From assembly GCF_003952665.1 (NCBI RefSeq), contig NZ_CP017946.1, forward strand, positions 5,413,001 to 5,477,000: DNA of 64,000 bases, written 5' to 3'. The position numbers were made by a program, and so were the translations under genes. The notes beneath the pieces were generated by a model. That model did no database searches, was not told where the DNA came from, and worked only from the letters and a program-made list of their open reading frames with translations. Shown one piece after another: positions 15,364 to 23,903 of the stretch; position 1 is the stretch's first letter; the number at the start of each line of letters is the position of its first letter. The DNA comes from Bosea sp. Tri-49. GTDB taxonomy: Bacteria > Pseudomonadota > Alphaproteobacteria > Rhizobiales > Beijerinckiaceae.

Positions 15364-16757
15364 GCATCGCTTCCCAGCCTGTTGCCGATGAACTGCCGGT
15401 AACCTACCCGCCGCGGCGCTCGATCGTCGCCTGGATATTCTTCGACTGGGCGGCACAGCCCTTCTTCACGCTGGTCACCACCTTCGTCTTCGCGCCGTTC
15501 TTCGCGTCGGCCCTGGCGAGTGATCCGGCGCAAGGGCAGGCGCTCTGGGGCTATGCGACCGGCCTCGCCGGGCTCGCCATCGCGCTGCTCTCGCCGCTGC
15601 TGGGCGGCATCGCGGATAAGACCGGGCCGCGCAAGCCATGGATCGCCGTGTTCGGCGCGATGCTGGTCGCGGGCTCGGCGATGCTCTGGTATGCGAAGCC
15701 CGGCTCGCTCTGGGCGGTGCCGATCGCACTTGCCGGCTTCGTCATCGGCACGATCGGCGCGGAATTCGCGACGACCTTCAACAATGCGATGATGACGCGG
15801 CTGGTGCCGCCGGAGAAGCTCGGGCGGCTCTCGGGCACCGGCTGGGCTGTCGGTTATCTCGGCGGGCTGATCTCGCTGGCGCTGACGCTCGGGCTTCTCG
15901 CCGCCGATCCGCAGACGGGCAAGACCCTGGCGGGCCTATCGCCACTGTTTGGGCTCGATGCCGCCGCCCGCGAGGGCGATCGCTTCTCGGGGCCGCTGAC
16001 CGCGCTCTGGTTCGTGATTTTCGTTACGCCGATGTTCCTGCTGACGCCGGATACGCCGCGCAGCGGCGTTCCGCTGAAGGAGGCGGCCGCTGGCGGCTTT
16101 GCGCGGCTCAAGGCGACGGTGGCAGAACTGCCGTCACTACCCGGGCTCGGCCGCTTCCTCCTTGCCAACATGATCTATCAGGACGGGCTGGTCGCGCTCT
16201 TCGCCTTCGGCGGCATCTATGGCGCCGGCGTCTTCGGCTGGCAGACGATCGAGCTCGGTGTGTTCGGTATCCTCCTGACCGTTACCGGCACGCTCGGCGC
16301 CTTCCTCGGCGGCAAGCTCGATGATGCCGTCGGGGGCAAGCCCGTGATCCTCGGCGCGATCGCCTGCCTGCTTTTCGCTTGCCTCGGCATCCTCTCGCTC
16401 GGGCCGGGACAGGTCGCCTTCGTGATCGAAGCTGCACCGGCGACACTTGGCGACGGCCTCTTCGCCTCGCTGCCTGAGAAGGTCTATCTGGGCTTGGGCC
16501 TGTTGATAGGCCTCGTTGCCGGGCCCCTGCAGGCATCGTCGCGCAGCCTGCTCGCCCGGGTCGCACCGCCGGCAAGGATCGGCGAGTTCTTCGGCCTGTT
16601 CGCTCTGGCCGGCAAGGTGACCTCGTTCCTAGGGCCGACACTTGTCGCGCTGGCGACGACGATCTTCGCCAGCCAGCGCGCGGGTCTGGCGGTGCTGATC
16701 GGGTTCTTCCTGCTGGGCGGCTGGCTGCTGGCCGGGGTGAAGGTCAGGCGGCTCTAG
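15360..16757 (+). CDS. MFS transporter, UMF1/Atg22-like family
   Basis: A ~465-residue permease with about 12 hydrophobic segments. The N-terminus (WIFFDWAAQPFFTLVTTFVFAPFF) is the hallmark of the UMF1 family related to yeast vacuolar Atg22. GGIADKTGPRKPW is the inter-helix loop. Translation starts at a GTG that overlaps the stop of the LON-domain gene by four bases. The substrate is unknown; family members are suspected amino-acid or small-solute effluxers. Confidence 0.82.
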   Translation: MSIASQPVADELPVTYPPRRSIVAWIFFDWAAQPFFTLVTTFVFAPFFASALASDPAQGQALWGYATGLAGLAIALLSPLLGGIADKTGPRKPWIAVFGAMLVAGSAMLWYAKPGSLWAVPIALAGFVIGTIGAEFATTFNNAMMTRLVPPEKLGRLSGTGWAVGYLGGLISLALTLGLLAADPQTGKTLAGLSPLFGLDAAAREGDRFSGPLTALWFVIFVTPMFLLTPDTPRSGVPLKEAAAGGFARLKATVAELPSLPGLGRFLLANMIYQDGLVALFAFGGIYGAGVFGWQTIELGVFGILLTVTGTLGAFLGGKLDDAVGGKPVILGAIACLLFACLGILSLGPGQVAFVIEAAPATLGDGLFASLPEKVYLGLGLLIGLVAGPLQASSRSLLARVAPPARIGEFFGLFALAGKVTSFLGPTLVALATTIFASQRAGLAVLIGFFLLGGWLLAGVKVRRL

Positions 16758-16844
16758 CTCATAGCGCGGCACCATTGCGGACTCCGGCTGGCAGCAGGCG
16801 CGCTATCGTGCCTCTCAGACAGCCGGATTGTGTGGGAGGACGGC

Positions 16845-17321
16845 GTGCGGATCGTGGAGATGGACGCGCCCGCAGGGCAGGGCGCCCAGCCGAAGCAGGT
16901 GGTGGCAGGCGAGACGATCACGACACCGCAGGCGGTGCTGAAATGGTACGAGATCGCTGAAGCCGGCACCGATGCTGGGATCGTCGCGCTGGCGCGAGAG
17001 GCAGCGGAGGGGTTTGCGGCCGGCCGGCACGGCGAGGTCGGCTTCGCCATCCTGCATCGCTGCGGCGAGCATTTTCATTTCCTGCTGCTCTGCACCTGGC
17101 GGGGCACCAACGAGCTCTGGGAAACAGTGCAGTTCATCGATGAGGGCATGGCGGCGTTCGCGCCGTTCGACGCTCCCCATGCCCATCGCGGGACGTTCTG
17201 CATCTGGGAGATGACGGCGGTCTCGCATGAGACCGCGGTGTGGCGAAAGTTCCTGCTCTCGCCACGCCGCGAAGCCGATCTCGAAGCCTATTTGCGCAGC
17301 CGTTATACCGGCGAGGCGTGA
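16845..17321 (+). CDS. Hypothetical protein, about 158 residues
   Basis: Soluble protein without recognised domain. GGGAGGA lies close before the GTG at 16845; a GTG at 16830 is an alternative. Noticeable segments are EVGFAILHRCGEHFHFLLLCTWRGTNELWETV and HAHRGTFCIWEMTAVSHE, where His, Cys and Trp are concentrated, perhaps a binding pocket of a compact beta-sheet domain. Convergent with the AceE-like gene, 16 bases apart. Confidence 0.65.
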   Translation: MRIVEMDAPAGQGAQPKQVVAGETITTPQAVLKWYEIAEAGTDAGIVALAREAAEGFAAGRHGEVGFAILHRCGEHFHFLLLCTWRGTNELWETVQFIDEGMAAFAPFDAPHAHRGTFCIWEMTAVSHETAVWRKFLLSPRREADLEAYLRSRYTGEA

Positions 17322-17337
17322 GCGCCGCCGACGTGCC

Positions 17338-19731
17338 TTACGGCAGCGCCTTCAAATACCTGACCGGCCGCCCCGGCGCGGCTGCGTTCGCTGCGTGCAC
17401 GATCGCGTTCGCGTCGATGCCGAAATGGCGGTAGAGGTCGGCGACTGTGCCGGTCTGGCCGAAATGCTCGACGCCGAGCGCCTTCTGCCGGTGGCCGTGG
17501 ACGCTGCCGAGCCAGGCCAAAGTCGCCGGATGACCGTCCAGCACCGAGACGATGCCGCAATCGCGCGAGAGCTCGCCGAGCAGGCGTTCGACATGGCTGG
17601 TCGCCGCATGATTGCCGCGCTGGCGCGCCCGCTCGGCCGCCTGCCAGCCGGCATTGAGCCGGTCGGCCGAGGTGATGGCGAGCAGGCCGACATCGCGCCG
17701 GTCCTCAGCCAGCAGGCCGACGGCCTCGATCGCTTCGGGCGCGACGGCTCCGGTATAGGCGATCACGACGGAGGCGTTCGGGCCGGGCTTACGCAGCCAA
17801 TAGGCGCCGTCGATGATGTCGCGCTCCAGCTCAGGGGTCATGGCGCGCTTGGGTTGCTCGACCTGGCGGGTCGAGAGCCGCAGATAGACCGAGCCACCGG
17901 TCTCGTCGCGTAGCCAGGTGCGCTCGTCCGGATCGCCCTCGCCATCCTTCTGCAGGTATTCGAACGACCAGCGCATCATCACGGCGAGCTCGTCGACGAA
18001 GGCCGGCTCGAAGGCGCAGAGCCCGTCCTGGCTCATGCCGATCAGCGGCGTCGCGATCGACTGGTGCGCGCCGCCCTCTGGCGCCAGCGTGACGCCGGCC
18101 GGCGTCGCGACGACCATGAAGCGGGCGTCCTGGTAGCAGGCATAGTTCAGCGCATCGAGGCCGCGCGAGATGAAGGGGTCGTAGAGCGTGCCGATCGGGA
18201 TCAAGCGTTCGCCGAAGATCGAATGCGACAGGCCGAGCGCCGAGAGGTTGATGAACAGATTCATCTCGGCGATGCCGAGTTCGATATGCTGGCCCTTGGG
18301 AGAGAACTCCCATTTCTGCATCGAGGGGATGCGCTCGTCCTTGAAGGTGTCGGCCATCGATGCCCGCGCGAACAGGCCGCGCCGGTTTACCCAGGGGCCG
18401 AGATTGGTCGAGACGGTGACGTCGGGCGCCGTGGTGACGATGCGGTCGGCGAGCGGCCCACCGAGCTTGGCCAACTCGTCGAGCACCTTGCCGAAGCCCA
18501 TCTGGGTGGACATCGTCGCCTGGATGCCGGCTTCGAGCTTGGCCGGGACTGGCAAAGCAGGGGACGAATGGCGACGGCGGCCCTTGGCGAAGAAGGGCAC
18601 CTTGTCGAGGAAGGCGCGGATCTCCTTCTCCGGCAGCGTCAGCCCCTCGAACAGATCCCATTCATGGCCGGGGCGGACCTTGTTGGCGGTCTTGAACCCC
18701 TCCATCTGCTCCTTGGTCATCAGCCCGGAATGGTTGTCCTTGTGCCCCGCCAGCGGCAGACCGAAGCCCTTGACCGTGTAGGCCAGAAAACAGACCGGCC
18801 GGTCGTGGTCGATAGCCTCGAAGGCTTCAAGGATCGAGGGCAGGTCGTGCCCGCCGAGATTGCACATCAGCGCCGAGAGTTCGGCGTCCGAGCGCTTCTC
18901 GATCAGCTTGGTCACCGGGCCCTGATCGCCAAGATCGTCCATCAGCCGCCTGCGCCAGGCGGCGCCGCCCTGGAAGGTCAGGGCCGAGTAGAGCTGGTTC
19001 GGGCAGGAATCGATCCAGGCCTTCAGCCGCTCGCCACCCTTTTCCTTGAAGGCGGCCTGCTGCAGCGAGCCGTATTTCAGCGTGACGACATCCCAGCCGA
19101 AATTCTTGAACATCTGCTCGAAGCGGTCGTAGAGGCCCTCGCGGATGACGGCGTCGAGCGACTGGCGGTTATAGTCGATCACCCACCAGGTGTTGCGCAG
19201 GCCATGCTTCCAGCCCTCCATCAGGGCCTCGAAGATGTTGCCCTCGTCGAGCTCGGCATCGCCGATCAGCGCGACCATGCGGCCCTCGGGCGTGTCCTTG
19301 GCCCAGCCATGCGCCTTCACATAGTCCTGGACCAGCGAGGAAAAGAGCGTCTGCGCGACGCCGAGGCCGACCGAGCCGGTCGAGAAATCGACGTCGTCGA
19401 TGTCCTTGGTGCGCGAGGGATAACTCTGCGCGCCCTTGTAGCCGCGGAAATTCTCGAGCTTCTCCTGCGTCTGCAGGCCCATCAGATAGTTGATGGCGTG
19501 GAAGATCGGCGAGGCGTGCGGCTTCACCGCCACCCGGTCCTGCGGCTTCAGCGCTGCCATGTAGAGCGCCGTCATGATGGTGGCGAGGGAGGCCGAGGAG
19601 GCCTGATGGCCGCCGACCTTCATGCCATCGCCATTGTCGCGCAGATGGTTGGCGTTGTGGATCGTCCACGACGCGAGCCAGAGAATCTTTTTCTCCAGCT
19701 CGGCGAGGATGGGCAGGCGAGGATCGGACAT
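17338..19731 (-). CDS. Homodimeric 2-oxo-acid dehydrogenase E1 (AceE/MdeB-like), thiamine-diphosphate enzyme
   Basis: A 797-residue enzyme decarboxylating a 2-oxo acid with thiamine diphosphate. The cofactor motif is IGDAELDEGNIFEAL followed about 25 residues later by an Asn. The N-terminal KVGGHQASSASLATIMTALY and the mid-protein ELGIAEMNLFINLSALG match AceE-type E1 rather than transketolase. It is about 90 residues shorter than E. coli AceE, lacking part of the N-terminal lipoyl-E2-docking extension. A divergent Lrp-type regulator starts 121 bases away, an arrangement seen with MdeB, which acts on 2-oxobutyrate from methionine breakdown. The substrate here (pyruvate or 2-oxobutyrate) cannot be fixed from sequence alone. 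Confidence 0.8.
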   Translation of the reverse strand: MSDPRLPILAELEKKILWLASWTIHNANHLRDNGDGMKVGGHQASSASLATIMTALYMAALKPQDRVAVKPHASPIFHAINYLMGLQTQEKLENFRGYKGAQSYPSRTKDIDDVDFSTGSVGLGVAQTLFSSLVQDYVKAHGWAKDTPEGRMVALIGDAELDEGNIFEALMEGWKHGLRNTWWVIDYNRQSLDAVIREGLYDRFEQMFKNFGWDVVTLKYGSLQQAAFKEKGGERLKAWIDSCPNQLYSALTFQGGAAWRRRLMDDLGDQGPVTKLIEKRSDAELSALMCNLGGHDLPSILEAFEAIDHDRPVCFLAYTVKGFGLPLAGHKDNHSGLMTKEQMEGFKTANKVRPGHEWDLFEGLTLPEKEIRAFLDKVPFFAKGRRRHSSPALPVPAKLEAGIQATMSTQMGFGKVLDELAKLGGPLADRIVTTAPDVTVSTNLGPWVNRRGLFARASMADTFKDERIPSMQKWEFSPKGQHIELGIAEMNLFINLSALGLSHSIFGERLIPIGTLYDPFISRGLDALNYACYQDARFMVVATPAGVTLAPEGGAHQSIATPLIGMSQDGLCAFEPAFVDELAVMMRWSFEYLQKDGEGDPDERTWLRDETGGSVYLRLSTRQVEQPKRAMTPELERDIIDGAYWLRKPGPNASVVIAYTGAVAPEAIEAVGLLAEDRRDVGLLAITSADRLNAGWQAAERARQRGNHAATSHVERLLGELSRDCGIVSVLDGHPATLAWLGSVHGHRQKALGVEHFGQTGTVADLYRHFGIDANAIVHAANAAAPGRPVRYLKALP

Positions 19732-19852
19732 CGAGACGCTCCTTGGATGGAAGCATCATGCACAATTGCCTTGGGGAAGGCAGCTAAAGACCGTCTCGCC
19801 GGCTTACGGAATTGGCGGTTTCCGCTAAGCTTGCCTGGTGAGGCGAGGGAAA

Positions 19853-20335
19853 ATGCCAGAGTTCAATCTCGACGATATCGACCGCCGCATCGTCCAGGCC
19901 TTGCAGGCGGATGGGCGCATCAGCGTGCAGGAGCTGGCCGGCAAGGTCGGGCTGTCGCCGAGCCCCTGCGCCAGGCGGGTGCGCCTGCTGGAAGAGGCCG
20001 GGATCATCGAGGGCTATGTCGCCATCGTGAACCAGGAGAAGCTCGGCCTTCCAGTTTCGGTCTTCGCCTCGATCAAGCTGGAGCGGCAGCGCGAGGAGGA
20101 GCTCGACCGCTTCGCAGCGGCCGTCTCGCGCTGGCCCGAGGTCGCCGACTGCTACCTGATGACGGGGCAGCGCGACTATCTGCTGCGCATCATCGTCAGT
20201 GACCTTGCCGCCTATGAGCGCTTCCTCAAGGACAAGCTGACGCGGCTCGACAATGTCGCCTCGATCGAATCGAGCTTCGCGCTCGGGCGGGTGAAGCGCT
20301 CCTATTCGGTGCCGGTCGAGCTCGGGCGAGGCTAG
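19853..20335 (+). CDS. Lrp/AsnC-family transcriptional regulator
   Basis: A 160-residue feast/famine regulator. The N-terminal winged helix is NLDDIDRRIVQALQADGRISVQELAGKVGLSPSPCARRVRLLEEAGII and the C-terminal RAM ligand/oligomerisation domain contains EVADCYLMTGQRDYLLRIIVSDLAAYERFL. The ATG at 19853 follows GAGGGAAA. Divergent from the AceE-like gene, so it probably senses an amino acid and controls that gene; its 3' end overlaps the convergent GlxA-type gene by a few bases. Confidence 0.9.
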   Translation: MPEFNLDDIDRRIVQALQADGRISVQELAGKVGLSPSPCARRVRLLEEAGIIEGYVAIVNQEKLGLPVSVFASIKLERQREEELDRFAAAVSRWPEVADCYLMTGQRDYLLRIIVSDLAAYERFLKDKLTRLDNVASIESSFALGRVKRSYSVPVELGRG

Positions 20336-21315
20336 CCGGTTCGTCCGTTTCCGAAGCGCGTCCGGTATTCGCCCGGCGCCACGCCATAGCGGCGCAGGAA
20401 GGCGCGGCGCAGGCGCTCGTCGTCGCCGAAGCCGGTGCGGACTGCGACCTGCTGGATGCCGAGCTCGCTTTCTTCCAGGAGGTCGCGGGCGAGATCGAGC
20501 CGGACCGCCTCGACAGCCTTAGCCGGGCTGACGCCGGTCTCCTGCACATAGACTCGGGCGAAATGGCGTGGGCTCATCGCCATGATGCGGGCGAGTTCCG
20601 ACACCGAGAGGTCGCCGGCGGCATGTTTGCGCATATGGGCGTGCAGATGCTCGAAACGGCCAGCGGCATCGCGCGACTGGCGCTGCAGCTCGCCGCTGAA
20701 CTGCGACTGGCCGCCGGGGCGCTTCAGGTAGAGCACGAGGTCGCGCGCCAGATCGAGCGCCGCCTTGCGGCCGAGATCCTCCTCGACCATGGCGAGCGCC
20801 ATGTCGATCCCGGTCGAGACGCCGGCCGATGTCCAGATCCTGCCATTGCTGACGAAGATCGCGTCCGGTTTGACGGTGGTCGCGGGGTGGGCCGCGCCGA
20901 GCCGGTCGGCATATTCCCAATGTGTCGTCGCCTCGCAGCCGTCGAGCAAGCCGGCGGCGGCGAGGATGAAGGCGCCGAGGCAGATCGAGCCGACGCGGCG
21001 GACCTTGCCGCTCTGATCGCGCAGTAAGTCGAGCAGCACCGCCGAGCCGGCCGCGTCCAGCGCCGAGCGGCCACCTGAGACCAGCAGCGTATCGATCGGC
21101 CGGGTCGCAGCCTCGGCGAGGGTGATGCTCGGCAACGGCACCCCGGCATCGGTTTCGACCGGGCCGCCATGCTCCGAGGCGAGGGTGATCTCGTAGACAG
21201 CGCTGCCATTGGCGCGCTTTGCGTCGTTGAAGACCTGCAGCGGCCCGGTGACATCGAGCAGCTTGGTGCGTGGGAAGAGCACGATGACGACGCGGATCAG
21301 CGTTGTGGCTGTCAT
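20332..21315 (-). CDS. GlxA-type transcriptional regulator (DJ-1/PfpI domain plus AraC helix-turn-helix)
   Basis: About 327 residues: an N-terminal amidotransferase-like domain (VVIVLFPRTKLLDVTGPLQVF, then SICLGAFILAAAGLLDG carrying the nucleophile-elbow Cys) and a C-terminal AraC domain (DLSVSELARIMAMSPRHFARVYVQETG ... AVRTGFGDDERLRRAFLRRYGVAPGEYR). The family includes regulators of glycine-betaine and arginine catabolism. The ATG at 21333 would start two bases from a perfect palindrome, so I prefer 21315, although neither has a Shine-Dalgarno sequence and a leaderless message is possible. Confidence 0.85.
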   Translation of the reverse strand: MTATTLIRVVIVLFPRTKLLDVTGPLQVFNDAKRANGSAVYEITLASEHGGPVETDAGVPLPSITLAEAATRPIDTLLVSGGRSALDAAGSAVLLDLLRDQSGKVRRVGSICLGAFILAAAGLLDGCEATTHWEYADRLGAAHPATTVKPDAIFVSNGRIWTSAGVSTGIDMALAMVEEDLGRKAALDLARDLVLYLKRPGGQSQFSGELQRQSRDAAGRFEHLHAHMRKHAAGDLSVSELARIMAMSPRHFARVYVQETGVSPAKAVEAVRLDLARDLLEESELGIQQVAVRTGFGDDERLRRAFLRRYGVAPGEYRTRFGNGRTG

Positions 21316-21335
21316 GGCAGAAAACGAGGTCATGT

Positions 21336-21349
21336 TGTCATTTATGACA
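21336..21349. promoter_or_regulatory. Perfect inverted repeat TGTCAT-TT-ATGACA
   Basis: Six-base arms around a TT spacer, in the intergenic space between the GlxA-type regulator and the DUF1272 gene. Likely an operator, perhaps for autoregulation. Confidence 0.5.
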
Positions 21350-21395
21350 TCGCCTGATCATGGCATCCAGTCCCTATCACTGGAGGACAGACGCC

Positions 21396-21707
21396 ATGTT
21401 GCAACTTCGGCCGAACTGCGAACTCTGCGACTGCGACCTGCCGCCAGCCTCGCTGGAGGCGCGCATCTGCAGCTATGAGTGCACTTACTGCGCGGAGTGC
21501 GCCGAGCGGGTGCTGGAAAATGTCTGTCCGAGCTGCGGCGGCGGCTTTGTGCAGCGACCGATCCGGCCCGTCGGCGATTGGGGTGGGCTCGGCCTCGGCC
21601 TTGCCAACCGCCCCGCCTCGACCGAGCGCCATCGCTCGCAATGGACACAGGAACAGCGGCGCGAGCGGACCGAATTGCTGCGCAGCGTGCCGCCCGAGAA
21701 CCGCTGA
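21396..21707 (+). CDS. DUF1272 small cysteine-rich protein
   Basis: A 103-residue protein with a compact zinc-ribbon-like N-terminus: LRPNCELCDCDLPP, then ICSYECTYCAECAERVLENVCPSCGGGFVQRP, giving four CxxC-like pairs. The C-terminal third is charged and probably disordered. GGAGGACAG precedes the ATG. Divergent from the GlxA-type regulator over 80 bases, so possibly its target. The function of DUF1272 is unknown. Confidence 0.85.
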   Translation: MLQLRPNCELCDCDLPPASLEARICSYECTYCAECAERVLENVCPSCGGGFVQRPIRPVGDWGGLGLGLANRPASTERHRSQWTQEQRRERTELLRSVPPENR

Positions 21708-21722
21708 CGGAAGCGCTGAACC

Positions 21723-22892
21723 TCAGCGGCGCTCGAAGTCGCGATGGACGTCATGGGTGACGATCCCCGCGCCATCCGGCGGGATCGTCAGCCAGTCCTT
21801 GCGGGTCAGCGTCTGCTTGGTGTCTTCATAGCCGGAATGCCAGTGATCCTTCATCGAGGTGCGCGAGAACTCGTGGTCCTTGGCGTGGCTCTCATAGCTT
21901 TTCTGCTGGTAGATCAACTGCAGGATAGTATGCTCGGGGATCAAGGCGAGCTCGTCGCGGAGCTTGCGGTCCTCCTCGCTCAGGGCATCCTCGGGGATGT
22001 GGGTGAGGGCTTCATGGGTCTTCTTCTTCCAGCCCTGAAGAGTCTGGAACAGGTCGGTGACCATGCGGGTGCGCGAGGAATACATGATGTCCTTGTGCCG
22101 CCCCATCACGTCCTGCATCGTGCGTGGCATCGGGCCGCGTGACGAGAACAGATCGACCTGGAAGATCAGCGAGTTCAGCGTGTCGTCCTGGTTGAGCAGG
22201 TGTGACAGCGGCGTGTTCGAGACGATGCCGCCATCCCAGTAGTGCTCGGTGCCGATCTGCACGGTCGGGAAGGCCGGCGGCAGCGCGCCCGAGGCCATGA
22301 CATGCTCGGGCGTGATCTCTTCCAGCATGTTGTCGAAGTAGACGAAGTTGCCGGAGAGCGCGTTGACGGCGCCGACCGAGAAATGCGTGCGCTTTTCGTT
22401 GATCAGGTCGAAATCGACCAGCTCGAGCAGGGTCTCGCGCAAGGGCGAGGTGTCGTAGAAGCTGGTCGCGTCAGTGGCGCCGGCTGGCGCGAGCCAGGCG
22501 CTGGTGCGGCGCGGCTCGAAGAAGCCGGGCTGGCCGAGCACCGTGGTCATGAAGGACGAGGTCGCGTTGCGGGCCTGGCGAAAGATGTCGCCCTCCGGCG
22601 TGAACCACCAGACCTTGCGGTCGGTGATGCGGTTCCAGAAGGTCTCCAGCCGCTCGAGCCGGCGCTCGCGCGGATTGCCGGCGATCAGCGCGGCATTGAT
22701 CGCGCCGATCGAGACACCCGAGACCCAGTCAGGGGCGATATCGGCTTCGTGCAGCGCCTGATAGACGCCGGCCTGATAGGCCCCGAGCGCGCCACCGCCC
22801 TGAAGCACGAGCGCAACGCGGTCGCAGCGCTCGGGACGCCAGCCGAGATGGTGCTCGGTGGAGGACGGGGACGGCGCAAAAGGGGCGTTCAT
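21723..22892 (-). CDS. Patatin-like phospholipase with DUF3734 C-terminus
   Basis: A 389-residue predicted serine lipid hydrolase. The oxyanion motif LVLQGGGALGAYQAG is near residue 28, the nucleophile elbow GVSIGAINAAL follows, and the catalytic Asp is in DGGIVSNTPL. The C-terminal ~120 residues (MSSRTRMVTDLFQTLQ-type region and the final KDHWHSGYEDTKQTL) match DUF3734, common to rhizobial members. Divergent from the 3-hydroxybutyrate dehydrogenase, so a link to membrane-lipid or polyhydroxybutyrate metabolism is plausible. Confidence 0.85.
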   Translation of the reverse strand: MNAPFAPSPSSTEHHLGWRPERCDRVALVLQGGGALGAYQAGVYQALHEADIAPDWVSGVSIGAINAALIAGNPRERRLERLETFWNRITDRKVWWFTPEGDIFRQARNATSSFMTTVLGQPGFFEPRRTSAWLAPAGATDATSFYDTSPLRETLLELVDFDLINEKRTHFSVGAVNALSGNFVYFDNMLEEITPEHVMASGALPPAFPTVQIGTEHYWDGGIVSNTPLSHLLNQDDTLNSLIFQVDLFSSRGPMPRTMQDVMGRHKDIMYSSRTRMVTDLFQTLQGWKKKTHEALTHIPEDALSEEDRKLRDELALIPEHTILQLIYQQKSYESHAKDHEFSRTSMKDHWHSGYEDTKQTLTRKDWLTIPPDGAGIVTHDVHRDFERR

Positions 22893-23110
22893 GGCGCGGA
22901 TTCCGTTCGCTCGGTCTGTGGGGAGAGCTGGATTTCGCCCATGTCTGATGGGCAGGCGGTGACAGGCATGTGACGCGGGCAGGATTGGATATCGGTGTCA
23001 CGTCCCCGTCAGACAAGCTTCATCGCCCCGTCAGCTTGCTCTTCCACCTCAGCGGCATGGACCTTGCGACGCAGCATCGCGTCGTGTTCGCGCGGCTGGA
23101 GATCAAAAGC

Positions 23111-23893
23111 ATGCTCAAGGGCAAGACCGCCGTCGTCACCGGCTCGACCTCGGGCATCGGCCTCGCAATCGCCCGCGCTTATGCGGCCGAGGGCGCCAAC
23201 ATCGTCATCAACGGCTTCGGTGAGCCGGGTGCTATCGAAAAGGAGCGCGCCGGCATCGAGGCCGATTTCGGGGTGAAAGCGCGCTACTCGCCGGCCGACA
23301 TGGCCCATGGCGGCGCGATCGCTGCGATGATCGCTGAGGCAGAGGCTGAATTCGGCGGCGTCGACATCCTGGTCAACAATGCCGGCATCCAGTTCGTCTC
23401 ACCGGTCGAGGAGTTCCCGGTCGAGAAATGGGACGCGATCATCGCGATCAACCTCTCGGCCGCCTTCCACGCCATCCGCGCCGCGCTGCCGGGGATGAAG
23501 CAGCGCAAATGGGGCCGGATCATCAATACGGCTTCCGCCCATGCGCTGGTCGCCTCGCCGTTCAAATCGGCCTATGTCGCCGCCAAGCACGGTATCGCTG
23601 GCCTGACCAAGACGGTCGCGCTCGAGGCGGCGACCTTCGGCGTCACCGCCAATGCGATCTGCCCCGGCTATGTCTGGACGCCGCTGGTCGAAAAGCAGAT
23701 CCCCGAGACCATGGCGGCGCGCGGCCTGACCAAGGAACAGGTCATCAACGACGTGCTCCTGCATGCCCAGCCGACCAAGCAGTTCGTCACCAGCGAGGAG
23801 GTGGCGGCACTCGCTGTCTTCCTCGCCTCCGATGCGGCAAAGTCGATCACCGGTGTCATCCTGCCGGTCGACGGCGGCTGGACCGCGCAGTGA
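23111..23893 (+). CDS. bdhA: 3-hydroxybutyrate dehydrogenase
   Basis: A 260-residue short-chain dehydrogenase oxidising (R)-3-hydroxybutyrate to acetoacetate with NAD. It has the TGSTSGIGLAIA cofactor motif, NNAGIQ, catalytic SA-HA...YVAAKHG (Ser, Tyr, Lys) and the BDH-specific ANAICPGYVWTPLVEKQI. I start at the ATG at 23111 from family comparison; an upstream frame adds 47 unlikely residues. It is followed ten bases later by acetoacetate decarboxylase, which would take the product to acetone and CO2. Confidence 0.9.
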   Translation: MLKGKTAVVTGSTSGIGLAIARAYAAEGANIVINGFGEPGAIEKERAGIEADFGVKARYSPADMAHGGAIAAMIAEAEAEFGGVDILVNNAGIQFVSPVEEFPVEKWDAIIAINLSAAFHAIRAALPGMKQRKWGRIINTASAHALVASPFKSAYVAAKHGIAGLTKTVALEAATFGVTANAICPGYVWTPLVEKQIPETMAARGLTKEQVINDVLLHAQPTKQFVTSEEVAALAVFLASDAAKSITGVILPVDGGWTAQ

Positions 23894-23903
23894 GGACTTC
23901 GCC

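Noticed and set aside
18064..20202. 712-residue plus-strand open frame
   Set aside because: Antisense of the AceE-like gene, whose thiamine motifs and codon pattern are unmistakable.
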